60,261 nt of DNA, taken from UBA1783 sp964449115 (lineage in GTDB: Bacteria; Bacillota_I; Bacilli_A; Erysipelotrichales; Erysipelotrichaceae). The notes below the pieces were generated by a model, which was given only the letters and a program-made list of their open reading frames with translations, searched no databases and was not told where the DNA came from. This document shows positions 51,162 to 60,249 of the stretch, piece by piece. Both the position numbers and the translations under genes were made by a program. The stretch spans positions 1-60,261 of the forward strand of contig CAYUXW010000010.1 of the NCBI GenBank assembly GCA_964449115.1, read 5' to 3'. Numbering within the stretch: the first letter of the stretch is position 1; each line of letters opens with the position of its first letter.

Positions 51162-53669
51162 ATGAGTATTAAAAAACTTAGTATCTATTTACTGGTTTTA
51201 ACATTAGTACTTTCATTAGTTGGATGTGGCGATAAGCATGACAAATCATATGTCAATGATACAGCAGACTATACTTATCGTACCGCTGTAAACTCAATGC
51301 CAACTGGTTGGAACAACCATACATATCAATCTAATGATGCTACTTATGTTATGAATTATACGGAAGATGCGTTATACGTATTTGACTATAATGAAACTAA
51401 AGATGGATACAAAATCGTTAATGGAATGGCAAATGCTGCTCCAAAGGATGTAACAAGTAGTTACATTGGAAAATATGGAATCGAGGAAGGTGCAGAGCAT
51501 CAGGTCTATGAAATCGAATTAAAAACTTGGTTGAAGTATGACAATGGTGATCCAATCACTGCTAACGATTTCGTAAAATCAGTTGAGTTATTACTTAACC
51601 CTAAAGCTGCTAACTATAGAGCAGACAGTATGTATTCTGGAAACTTGAAAATCCACAATGCTGAAAACTATTTGAAAGGTGGTTCTTATGGCTACTCAAA
51701 TATGGTTTCTGCAGATTGTCTTGATGAAGAATATGTTGCTTTAGACAGCTTTGTAGTAGTAGATGGTTACTATACATATGATGGAAAAGACATCGTCTTG
51801 AATATCAATGATGGTGGTAACTGGGGTTCTGCACTGAGCTTGTATAACGCTTACGGTTATATTTCTACTAATGCAGATGGTTATGCATTGTTAGAAGGCG
51901 CTGCAGATGCTGAAGGTTATGTCAAGTTAACTCCTGAGTTATACATGATTGCATCAGACATCGTTGCTGAATTGCACGGTTATGATAATGCTGAAGCTTA
52001 TGCAGTAGATGAAGGCGATTACGCTTATCAGGAAGTCCAGGAAATGTTGTTCTATGGATTTGAATATCCTGTAATCGATTTCTCAGAAGTTGGTTTCTTT
52101 GCTAAAAACGACAAGACTTTAGTTATCGTTTTAGACAAACCATTAACTGGATTCTATTTGAACTATGCATTAAGTACAAACTTCTTCTTAGTTCACGTTC
52201 CTACATATTTGGCATGTGAATCAATGGAAGGTGGAGTTTATACTAACACTTACGGAACATCAGTTGACACTTACGTAGGACATGGCCCTTATGCTTTAAC
52301 TACATTTATTGATGGTTCTGAAATGAAGATGACTAGAAATACATATTGGCATGGCTACTATGAAAAAGAACACGAAGGTCAATATATGACTACAGCTGTT
52401 TCTTTCAAGCAGGTTTCTGAAACTGCAACTCGTTTAGAAATGTTCTTAAAGGGTGAATTAGATGGCTACGGCTTACAGGCTGAAGATATGGCTGATTACC
52501 AAGGTTCAGATTTCACTTACTATACAGAAGGTGACTCAACTTGGTTTATCGCATTAAATCCAAATGAAGAAGCATTAGCAACTGCTGAAGCAAATGCTAT
52601 CCCTGCTACTCAAGGTAATGCTGTTGTTAAGAGAATTATCTGTATCAAGGAATTCCGTCAGGCATTATCATTCTCATTAGATAGAGCTGCATATAGCTTG
52701 GCATTAGACCCAACAGGTGCTCCTGCTAAAGCATTATATGGTAACATGATTATTTCTGACCCAGAAAATGGTGTTGCTTACAGAACTACTGATGAAGCTA
52801 AACAGGTTATCGTTGATTTCTGGGGCTTAACAGATGAAATCGGTGAAGGTAAAGAATATGCTACAATTGATGAAGCTATCGAATCTATTACTGGTTACGA
52901 TTTAGCTGGTGCTAAAGAATTGTTCAATGCTGCATATGACAAAGCTGTTGAAGCTGGTTATATCCCTGCAGATAGTGACAAGTGGGAAATCCAGATTATC
53001 ATTGGACAGCCTGGTTCAGGTTCTTCTAAATACTACAACAATGGTTATGTATTATTATCACAGGTATGGACAGACGCTGTTGTTGGAACAAAATTAGAAG
53101 GTCACTTAGTATTCACACAATCACAGCCATTAGGTTCTTCAGCATTCTCATCATACTTGAAGAATAACTCTATCGACTTATTATTCGGTGTTGGATGGAC
53201 TGGTTCAGCATTAGACCCATATGGACTAATCGAAGCTTACGTTGCTCCAGGATATCAATATGATGCTTCATTTGATTACTCAGTAATTGATGTTGTAGTT
53301 AACGTTGATGGAAAAGATTTAGTAACTGATGCATTATCTTGGTATAAGGCATTATCAGGTGAAGATGTAGAAATCAAAGTTGTTGGCAGTGATGAAACTG
53401 TAACTGTCAATGCAGGCACAAATGCTGATGCAAAAGTACGTTTAGATATTTTAGCAGCACTTGAAGGCATTGTATTACAACAGTACAACATGATTCCAAT
53501 TAACTTAGATGCTTCTGCAGCATTAAAAGGTATGAGAATTAAATACTACACTGAAGAATACATTTACGGTGTTGGCCGTGGTGGTGTTCAGTACTACACT
53601 TATGCTATGAATGACGCTGAATGGGCTGCATACGTTGCAGAACAGGGCGGAACTTTAGATTATAAGTAA
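51162..53669 (+). CDS. oppA: Oligopeptide ABC transporter substrate-binding lipoprotein, enlarged
   Basis: An 835-residue extracellular peptide-binding lipoprotein of SBP family 5; family members are usually about 520-600 residues. The signal peptide ends in LVGC (C22). Family segments include LKYDNGDPITANDFVKSVELLLNP, LPITGF-like DKPLTGFYLNYALS and FRQALSFSLDRAAY. The extra length is spread over several Tyr-, Asp- and Gly-rich stretches, for example between residues 180 and 290. It is separated from oppB by a terminator, which would allow excess production. The downstream OppC, OppD and OppF are also enlarged. Confidence 0.9.
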   Translation: MSIKKLSIYLLVLTLVLSLVGCGDKHDKSYVNDTADYTYRTAVNSMPTGWNNHTYQSNDATYVMNYTEDALYVFDYNETKDGYKIVNGMANAAPKDVTSSYIGKYGIEEGAEHQVYEIELKTWLKYDNGDPITANDFVKSVELLLNPKAANYRADSMYSGNLKIHNAENYLKGGSYGYSNMVSADCLDEEYVALDSFVVVDGYYTYDGKDIVLNINDGGNWGSALSLYNAYGYISTNADGYALLEGAADAEGYVKLTPELYMIASDIVAELHGYDNAEAYAVDEGDYAYQEVQEMLFYGFEYPVIDFSEVGFFAKNDKTLVIVLDKPLTGFYLNYALSTNFFLVHVPTYLACESMEGGVYTNTYGTSVDTYVGHGPYALTTFIDGSEMKMTRNTYWHGYYEKEHEGQYMTTAVSFKQVSETATRLEMFLKGELDGYGLQAEDMADYQGSDFTYYTEGDSTWFIALNPNEEALATAEANAIPATQGNAVVKRIICIKEFRQALSFSLDRAAYSLALDPTGAPAKALYGNMIISDPENGVAYRTTDEAKQVIVDFWGLTDEIGEGKEYATIDEAIESITGYDLAGAKELFNAAYDKAVEAGYIPADSDKWEIQIIIGQPGSGSSKYYNNGYVLLSQVWTDAVVGTKLEGHLVFTQSQPLGSSAFSSYLKNNSIDLLFGVGWTGSALDPYGLIEAYVAPGYQYDASFDYSVIDVVVNVDGKDLVTDALSWYKALSGEDVEIKVVGSDETVTVNAGTNADAKVRLDILAALEGIVLQQYNMIPINLDASAALKGMRIKYYTEEYIYGVGRGGVQYYTYAMNDAEWAAYVAEQGGTLDYK

Positions 53670-53700
53670 GATTTAATTTAAAGCAAAAAGATAAAAAAAG

Positions 53701-53730
53701 GTGTTAAATCGTTAGATTTAACACTTTTTT
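53701..53730 (+). terminator. Terminator after oppA
   Basis: A perfect 10-bp stem GTGTTAAATC/GATTTAACAC with a 4-base loop and six T residues. Confidence 0.9.
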
Positions 53731-53794
53731 ATGAAAAAAGATGAAAAACTTTCATAAAAATGTTTGAAATGTTTCATTAGTCATTGGCGCTTTA

Positions 53795-53824
53795 TTTACA
53801 AATCGTGTGAAATTATGGTAAAAT
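53795..53824 (+). promoter_or_regulatory. Promoter of oppBCDF
   Basis: TTTACA (53795-53800), 18 bases, TAAAAT (53819-53824), with TG in the extended -10 position (53816-53817). It gives the transporter genes their own start apart from oppA. Confidence 0.5.
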
Positions 53825-53892
53825 TACATAGTACTTTTTAAGTTCTAATTTTTCTATACTTAAAATGTATTTAGAAGAAAAGAGGGTTTTTT

Positions 53893-54852
53893 ATGTATCT
53901 ATTTAAGTACATCATGAAACGTATTGCCTTAATGTTGATGACCTTTTTGGTTATCATAACTTTATGTTTCGTATTTATTAAGTTACTGCCTAATATCCCA
54001 GCTGAGCAATTTGGTAAGGATATGGCACTTATTATGCAGAGAAGGGAACTGTTGGGCTATAATTTGCCAATTATCCAGCAGTACTATCGTTTCTGGAAAT
54101 ACGCTATACAGGGTTATTTTGGAACCAGTGAAGTTCTATACATTGGTCAGGACGTTTGGAAAGTATTCGTTTCGAAGTTACCATTTACGATTGCTTTAAA
54201 TATTTACTCAATTATATTGTCAATTCCATTGGGATTGATTTTGGGTATTATTGCTGCACTTAAGAAAAATACTTGGATTGACCACGTTATTTCAACAGGT
54301 GTAATGGTTGTTGTATCTGTACCTTCATTTGTCTATGCCTTTTTAGTGCAGTATATTCTATATTTCAGACTTGGTTGGACATCAGCTACGATGGATGCTA
54401 CTCAGGGGGCCTTCAGCTGGATAGGTTTTAAATCTATGATCCCAGCAATTTTATCAATGTCATTTGGTACAATTGCCGGATTTGCCAGATATACCAGAGC
54501 CGAACTGACTGAGGTATTGACAAGTGAGTTTATGTTACTAGCTCGTACAAAAGGTCTGACAAAAGCTCAGGCAACCATCAGACATGCTATGCGTAATTCA
54601 ATGGTTCCTATTTTCCCAATGATTTTAGGTGAATTTATTTCTATTATGTCTGGTTCATTAATCATTGAGCAGATGTTCTCAATTCCAGGTGTTGGTAAAT
54701 TATATGTAAACTCAATACAGGCTTCACCACCTGACTATAACTTCTTTATGTTATTATCAGCATTCTATACGCTGATTGGTCTGGCAGCTGGTATCGTAAT
54801 TGATATTAGTTACTCAATCATTGACCCAAGAATCAGAATGGGGGCGAAGTAA
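53893..54852 (+). CDS. oppB: Oligopeptide ABC transporter permease OppB
   Basis: A 319-residue permease with about six helices and normal family length. It shows KYIMKRIALMLMTFLVIITLCF at the N-terminus and the ATPase-coupling EAA-type loop FMLLARTKGLTKAQATIRHAMRNSMVP. It then has GSLIIEQMFSIPGVGKLYVNSI, all standard for OppB/DppB. It is the only one of the five Opp components here without an obvious insertion. It ends 1 base before the oppC ATG. Confidence 0.95.
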   Translation: MYLFKYIMKRIALMLMTFLVIITLCFVFIKLLPNIPAEQFGKDMALIMQRRELLGYNLPIIQQYYRFWKYAIQGYFGTSEVLYIGQDVWKVFVSKLPFTIALNIYSIILSIPLGLILGIIAALKKNTWIDHVISTGVMVVVSVPSFVYAFLVQYILYFRLGWTSATMDATQGAFSWIGFKSMIPAILSMSFGTIAGFARYTRAELTEVLTSEFMLLARTKGLTKAQATIRHAMRNSMVPIFPMILGEFISIMSGSLIIEQMFSIPGVGKLYVNSIQASPPDYNFFMLLSAFYTLIGLAAGIVIDISYSIIDPRIRMGAK

Positions 54853-54853
54853 G

Positions 54854-56398
54854 ATGACAAGTAAAGATTATATGAATTATCCAAAAGAAAAATTTAAATT
54901 AGCTAATAGAACTGACAGTCATGACAAAAAGTTTGATACTAAGGTTGTTGGTTATTTTGAAGATGCTTGGATCCGCTTTAAAAAGAATAAATCATCTGTT
55001 GTTGCGGCAATAATTATTCTGATATTGGTTATTTATGCAATTATCGGTCCTTATTTCTGTGACCAGAATTATATCAAGAGTTATGCAACTGATAATATTA
55101 TCATGAGATACCAGTATCTGACACCAAAACTTTCATTTATGGAAGGAACAGGTTTCTGGGATGGTACTAAAGTTATTGAAGTTTCTCAAAACAGATATTA
55201 TCGTTTGCTGGCGCAACAGGAAGAAACTGGAAATAAAGTAATTGTTGAAGTAGTTGATAAGTTTATCAGAGATGATATATTCAGAGGCCCTCAAACTATA
55301 TATAAAGTAAGAATTGACAATTATGCAGCTTTAAGCGCCTTTAATCTTACTTTAACTTATGATCAATATGTGAAATTACAAGATTGGCAAACTGAAACAG
55401 GTATACAGGTAATTCTTCCAGTAACTAATGTTAATGTAATTGGAGGAGACCGCAACATCTGGTATCAGTGTGATGAAAAAGGTAATCCTGTCTTTGACTC
55501 TAATGGTGATTTCATCAATGCCTACTCAACTACAGGTGTTGATGATTACAGCAGCCTTAGATTCCCTGATGACCCTTATAACAAAGGAAATACTACCGAA
55601 GCGTATCGCTATGCTCAAAGAACAGGTGTTTCAGGAAACTATAACTATGTAGTCAGAGTAAATGCTTATAAATATTTTATCTATCGTTATGGTTTCGAAC
55701 CTTCGTTTGCTTTTGGTACCGATACAAATGGATATGATATTTTCACCAGACTTGCCAGTGGTGCAAGATTCTCGTTTGTTTTAGCAATTTTAGTCTCAGC
55801 AGTTAACCTGACGATTGGCACTATCTATGGTGCCATTGCCGGTTACTATGGTGGAACAGTTGACATCATTATGGAACGTATCACCGATATTTTAAGTGGT
55901 ATTCCATTTATGGTTGTCACAGTACTTTTCCAATTACACTTATCTGGTAAAGTTGGAACAATTCCATCGCTGATATATGCCTTTGTGCTGACAGGATGGA
56001 TAGGTATGTCCAGCAGGGTGCGTATGCAATTCTACAGGTTTAAAAACCAGGAATATGTTCTGGCGGCTAGAACTCTTGGAGCAAATGACTGGTCTATCAT
56101 GTTTAAGCATATTTTCCCTAACTCTTTAGGTACAATCATTACAGGATCTATCTTAGTAATTCCAGGAGTTATCTTCTCAGAAACTTCATTGACTTATTTA
56201 GGTATTATTAACTTGGACTCTCCTACTATGTCTTCAATTGGTTCAATGCTGGCAAATGGACAATCTGTAATGAGCAGTTATCCACATATCATGTTATATC
56301 CGGCACTATTTATTGCCTTGCTGGAAACTTCATTTAACCTGTTCGGTAATGGCTTACGTGATGCGTTTAACCCATCACTGCGTGGAACGGAGGATTAG
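54854..56398 (+). CDS. oppC: Oligopeptide ABC transporter permease OppC with a large extracytoplasmic insertion
   Basis: A 514-residue permease; OppC is usually about 300. After the first helix (about 48-66) comes roughly 200 residues of soluble sequence (about 75-285), before the normal family pattern resumes with FGTDTNGYDIFTRLASGARFSF. By topology the insert lies outside the membrane, on the side facing OppA. The C-terminal permease part has EYVLAARTLGANDWSIMFKHIFPNS and FSETSLTYLGI as usual. I start at the ATG at 54854; an in-frame extension from 54800 lies within oppB. The insert may contact the enlarged OppA. Confidence 0.92.
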   Translation: MTSKDYMNYPKEKFKLANRTDSHDKKFDTKVVGYFEDAWIRFKKNKSSVVAAIIILILVIYAIIGPYFCDQNYIKSYATDNIIMRYQYLTPKLSFMEGTGFWDGTKVIEVSQNRYYRLLAQQEETGNKVIVEVVDKFIRDDIFRGPQTIYKVRIDNYAALSAFNLTLTYDQYVKLQDWQTETGIQVILPVTNVNVIGGDRNIWYQCDEKGNPVFDSNGDFINAYSTTGVDDYSSLRFPDDPYNKGNTTEAYRYAQRTGVSGNYNYVVRVNAYKYFIYRYGFEPSFAFGTDTNGYDIFTRLASGARFSFVLAILVSAVNLTIGTIYGAIAGYYGGTVDIIMERITDILSGIPFMVVTVLFQLHLSGKVGTIPSLIYAFVLTGWIGMSSRVRMQFYRFKNQEYVLAARTLGANDWSIMFKHIFPNSLGTIITGSILVIPGVIFSETSLTYLGIINLDSPTMSSIGSMLANGQSVMSSYPHIMLYPALFIALLETSFNLFGNGLRDAFNPSLRGTED

Positions 56399-56401
56399 TA
56401 T

Positions 56402-58555
56402 ATGCAAAAGAAATTAGAAGTTAAGAATTTACAGATTTCATTCCGTACGCAACAAGGTATTTTAAAAGCTGTACGTGATATCAGCTTTGACTTATACAAA
56501 GGTGAAACCTTGGCTCTTGTTGGTGAATCAGGTTCTGGTAAATCAGTTACTAATCGCGCCATTATGGGTATCTTAGCAGGAAATGGAATCATTGAAGGTG
56601 GAGAAATCCTTTATGATGGAATGGATCTGGTTCAAATCAGTGAAGAAGACTTCCATAAATTAAGAGGCGATAAGATCGCAATGATTTTCCAGGACCCAAT
56701 GAGTTCTTTAAACCTTATTATGAAAGTAGGAAAACAGCTGACTGAAGCAATGCTTTTAAAAAATGCTGCTTCAAGAAGAAATGCTAAAAAGATATTTGAT
56801 GAAAAGCTGGCTTTATTAAACAAGAATATGGATGAGGTTAATCCAGAAGCAGCAGAAAAGAATAAGGAAGATTGTAAAATATTTGATAATTTTTCAGTTA
56901 ATGCGACTAAGCTGGAAGCACTATTCAACGGCATTCATAAAGAAGCTGAAGAATTAAAGCTGGATATTGACAACTTTGTTTTCCTGGTTGAAAAAAGACA
57001 GAATGTAAGAGCTAAAGCCAGTCTTAAAGATTTCGTCAAAAGTTTGCCAAAAACCTATCATCCTAGAGTTTTGGCAGAAACTGATGAAGTTAAATCTCTG
57101 TATTCGCGCTTGTCAGATGATATCAATAAAGTTCATAAAAATGTAATGGCTGATACCACTGTTGGTATTTTGAAAAGAATTTCAGAATTGTTGGAAGCAG
57201 CTATTAACAAAGATAAACCAGATTTCTTCTGTTTAGGTTACTACTTTATGAAGAATCCAGATGCTAATGTTGTTGAAATGGATTTGCTGGAGTTAAATGA
57301 AATGGCGAAACGTTGTCTGAATGATGAATTCATGATTGATTTTGTCAAAAAAGGAAAAGCAGCTATTAAAAACAGTCACGATATTTCTATTGCGAAAAAA
57401 CGTGACAATATGGAGCCGCTTCAAGAAGCGTTAGACTATTTCAGAACAGAAGAGATGGACGAAAAGAAGTCTAAAGAATTTGTTACTAAACTGACTCCAT
57501 TGGTAAATGAGGCAATTGATCAGTTAGAAATTGTTAAAAACTCAACGGAATATACTTTTGGTTCAAGCATAAAACGTCATGTTGAAAAGTACTTTGATGG
57601 TTTAAAACAAAATGAAGTTGAAGCAAAACGCTATGCTAAAGATGAAGCAAAGTATAATAAGATCATTGCTAAAGGAAAAGCGCCAGATTGGAAGGTTATT
57701 CCAGCAGTTTACTTTGATACTAAATTAGGTGTTAATAATATTTGCGCTGTTATTGAGCATTTAATGGACAGCTATAGATTAGATTTTGAAAATGATGCTA
57801 ATTTTGATGGCGAAGCAAAAATGACAGCTTTAGTAGATTATCTGAAAGAGCAGGCTAGTAAAATGGTATTTAAGATATCTAAGAAAATAGCTAAAGCCAG
57901 AGCTTTAAAACTGCTAGATGAAGTAGGTATTCCAGAGCCAGTTATCAGATATAACCAGTATCCATTTGAATTCTCAGGTGGTATGAGACAGCGTATTGTT
58001 ATCGCAATTGCCTTGGCAGCTAATCCTGATATTCTGATCTGTGATGAACCTACAACAGCTTTAGACGTCACAATTCAGGCTCAGATTCTTGAGTTGATCA
58101 ATAGATTAAAAAGAGAAAGAAATTTATCGGTTATCTTTATCACTCATAACTTAGGTGTTGTAGCTAACATGGCTGATAGAATTGCCGTTATGTATGCTGG
58201 TAAGATTGTTGAAAAAGGTAAATCAGAAGAAATCTTCTATAATCCTAAACATCCTTATACCTGGGCACTGTTATCTTCAATGCCTGATTTGGATACCAAG
58301 GATAAATTGGAAGCTATTCCAGGAACTCCGCCTAATATGATTTATCCACCAATAGGTGATGCTTTTGCACCTAGAAATAAATATGCTTTAGAAATTGACT
58401 TTGAGGTACAGCCACCAATGTTCAAAGTGTCAGATTCACATCAGGCTGCGACCTGGCTGTTACATCCAAGTGCACCAAAAATTGATCCGCCAAAGATCGT
58501 TACTGATCGTATTGAAAGAATGAGAAAGAAGGAGGAAGCTAGAAGTGGAAAATAG
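56402..58555 (+). CDS. oppD: Oligopeptide ABC transporter ATPase OppD with a 365-residue helical insertion
   Basis: A 717-residue ATPase; OppD is usually about 330-350. Walker A is GESGSGKS (41-48) and the Q-loop IFQDPMSS (95-102). A long charged insertion runs from about 131 to 495. The protein then resumes with AKARALKLLDEVGIPEP, signature FSGGMRQR (524-531), Walker B ILICDEP (544-550) and H582. The insert is Lys/Glu-rich and helical, with coiled-coil character. The C-terminal region (GDAFAPRNKYALEIDF) has lost all the cysteines found there in many homologues. Catalytic motifs are intact. It overlaps oppF by 11 bases. Confidence 0.93.
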   Translation: MQKKLEVKNLQISFRTQQGILKAVRDISFDLYKGETLALVGESGSGKSVTNRAIMGILAGNGIIEGGEILYDGMDLVQISEEDFHKLRGDKIAMIFQDPMSSLNLIMKVGKQLTEAMLLKNAASRRNAKKIFDEKLALLNKNMDEVNPEAAEKNKEDCKIFDNFSVNATKLEALFNGIHKEAEELKLDIDNFVFLVEKRQNVRAKASLKDFVKSLPKTYHPRVLAETDEVKSLYSRLSDDINKVHKNVMADTTVGILKRISELLEAAINKDKPDFFCLGYYFMKNPDANVVEMDLLELNEMAKRCLNDEFMIDFVKKGKAAIKNSHDISIAKKRDNMEPLQEALDYFRTEEMDEKKSKEFVTKLTPLVNEAIDQLEIVKNSTEYTFGSSIKRHVEKYFDGLKQNEVEAKRYAKDEAKYNKIIAKGKAPDWKVIPAVYFDTKLGVNNICAVIEHLMDSYRLDFENDANFDGEAKMTALVDYLKEQASKMVFKISKKIAKARALKLLDEVGIPEPVIRYNQYPFEFSGGMRQRIVIAIALAANPDILICDEPTTALDVTIQAQILELINRLKRERNLSVIFITHNLGVVANMADRIAVMYAGKIVEKGKSEEIFYNPKHPYTWALLSSMPDLDTKDKLEAIPGTPPNMIYPPIGDAFAPRNKYALEIDFEVQPPMFKVSDSHQAATWLLHPSAPKIDPPKIVTDRIERMRKKEEARSGK

Positions 58556-59768
58556 AGAAGTATTATTGTCCGTCCAAAATCTTGAACAATTCTTTAAAAT
58601 TGGCAGAAAAGATCTGAAAGCTGTCAATGATGTAAGTTTCGATGTTTATAAGGGTGAAGTGTTTGGTTTGGTTGGTGAATCAGGATGTGGAAAAACTACA
58701 ACTGGTCGTTCAATCATTCGCTTATATGACATCACTGGTGGTTCAGTCTACTTTAAAGGACAAAGAATTGCAGCTGGTATCAGAAGATACAAGGCAGCGA
58801 TAAAAGAAGAAAGAAAAGCTTTAAAAGCTGACTTGAAAGAGTTAGCTGGTGACAGTGATGCTATGGCAGCTAGAAAAGCGGAAGCTAAAGAAAAGATTGA
58901 AAAATTAAATGCTGAAATCGCTTCAGCCAGACATGATCATAAAAACTGTAACAAGATTTATGCTCGTGCTGAAATGGAAAGAGTTGCTGCCCATTATGAT
59001 GATTTAATCAGCAAAGCTGTGACTGCAGAAGAGAAAAGACAATTAGAAAAAGAGAAAACCGCTGAAATAAAATTAGCTAAAAAAGAACATTTTACTAATC
59101 GAATTCAAATGATTTTCCAAGATCCGATTGCTTCACTTGACCCACGTATGACAGTAAAGGAAACAATTGCTGAAGGTTTAAAAATTCGTGGTATAAAAGA
59201 TAAGGAATATATTAAGCAGGAAGTATATAAGGTGTTAGATAAGGTTGGTCTTGTCTCTGAACATGCGACTAGATATCCTCATGAGTTCTCAGGAGGTCAA
59301 AGACAGCGTATTGGTATTGCAAGAGTAATCGTACTACATCCAGAGTTAATCATTGCTGATGAGCCTATAAGTGCCTTAGACGTATCAATCCAGGCTCAGG
59401 TTATCAACTTATTGAATGATTTAAGAAAAGATCTGGGCTTAACAATTCTGTTTATTGCTCATGACTTATCAGTAGTTAAATATTTCTCTGATAGAATTGG
59501 AGTAATGTATTATGGTAACCTGGTAGAGCTGGCTAGTTCAGATGAACTGTTTGCTCATCCAATGCATCCATATACCAGATCACTTTTATCAGCGATTCCG
59601 GTACCAGATCCTCGCAGTGAAAGAAATAGAAAACGTATTCTTTACAATCCTCTTGCTGATCATGATTATTCTGAGCAACAGCCAACATTCCGTGAAGTTG
59701 TTCCAGGACACTTCGTGCTATGCAACGATGAAGAGGAAGCAAAATATAAAAAGGAATTTAATCTGTGA
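58545..59768 (+). CDS. oppF: Oligopeptide ABC transporter ATPase OppF with a coiled-coil insertion
   Basis: A 407-residue ATPase; OppF is usually about 310-330. The start is a GTG, 9 bases after AAGGAGG. Walker A GESGCGKTT (44-52) is followed by GGSVYFKGQRI. A Lys/Glu/Ala-rich helical insertion (about 80-182) comes before the Q-loop MIFQDPIASLDP (189-200). Signature FSGGQRQR, Walker B LIIADEP and the H-loop AHD are intact. The insert sits on the other side of the Q-loop from that of OppD. It overlaps the next gene by 4 bases (GTGA). Confidence 0.94.
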   Translation: MENREVLLSVQNLEQFFKIGRKDLKAVNDVSFDVYKGEVFGLVGESGCGKTTTGRSIIRLYDITGGSVYFKGQRIAAGIRRYKAAIKEERKALKADLKELAGDSDAMAARKAEAKEKIEKLNAEIASARHDHKNCNKIYARAEMERVAAHYDDLISKAVTAEEKRQLEKEKTAEIKLAKKEHFTNRIQMIFQDPIASLDPRMTVKETIAEGLKIRGIKDKEYIKQEVYKVLDKVGLVSEHATRYPHEFSGGQRQRIGIARVIVLHPELIIADEPISALDVSIQAQVINLLNDLRKDLGLTILFIAHDLSVVKYFSDRIGVMYYGNLVELASSDELFAHPMHPYTRSLLSAIPVPDPRSERNRKRILYNPLADHDYSEQQPTFREVVPGHFVLCNDEEEAKYKKEFNL

Positions 59769-60181
59769 GTAAAAGATTAAAAACTAATTTAATCAAGTAT
59801 GGATTGACCAGTGCAATTTCATTATTTGTCACATACTCTTATGTATCAAATAAAGGTTTCCATATGGGAACCTTGGCTGATAAATATAAGTACTTGAGTG
59901 ATGGATTTGCCATTCCTGGACTATTGCTTACATGCAGTGGTCTGCTTCTGATTATTAGTAATGAAGGAACATTTGATGGAGTAAGCTGGGGTATTAGATT
60001 TGCGATTAAAACATTAATTCCTTTTGGAAGACATGCGAAACAGGAAAGTTATGGTGACTTTGTGGAAAAAAGAAGAGGACAGAAAGTTAAAGGTTTCGGT
60101 TTTGTGTTTGTAGTTGGAGTTGTTAATCTAGTCATCAGTATTATATTCATGATTCTTTTCAATCAAGTGTTTAATCAATAG
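59765..60181 (+). CDS. DUF3899-type membrane protein
   Basis: A 138-residue protein with about four hydrophobic segments (10-25, 48-65, a weak one near 75-88, and 112-135). The middle SNEGTFDGVSWGIRF and the FVEKRRGQK segment fit DUF3899, a small membrane protein family of unknown function. The start is a GTG overlapping the TGA of oppF, so it is translated with the transporter and may be an accessory. A palindrome and a terminator follow. Confidence 0.75.
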   Translation: MSKRLKTNLIKYGLTSAISLFVTYSYVSNKGFHMGTLADKYKYLSDGFAIPGLLLTCSGLLLIISNEGTFDGVSWGIRFAIKTLIPFGRHAKQESYGDFVEKRRGQKVKGFGFVFVVGVVNLVISIIFMILFNQVFNQ

Positions 60182-60186
60182 AATAA

Positions 60187-60249
60187 GGCAGTGAAATTTC
60201 ACTGCCTCAGATTGTTGACAAACAGACTTTTTTAAAAAAGGTCTGTTTT
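60187..60249 (+). terminator. Tandem hairpins ending the opp operon
   Basis: First a perfect 20-base palindrome GGCAGTGAAATTTCACTGCC (60187-60206) without T-tract, then AAACAGAC...GTCTGTTT (60220-60249) with internal T6/A6 pairing and a T-rich end. The second is the likelier terminator. Confidence 0.7.
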
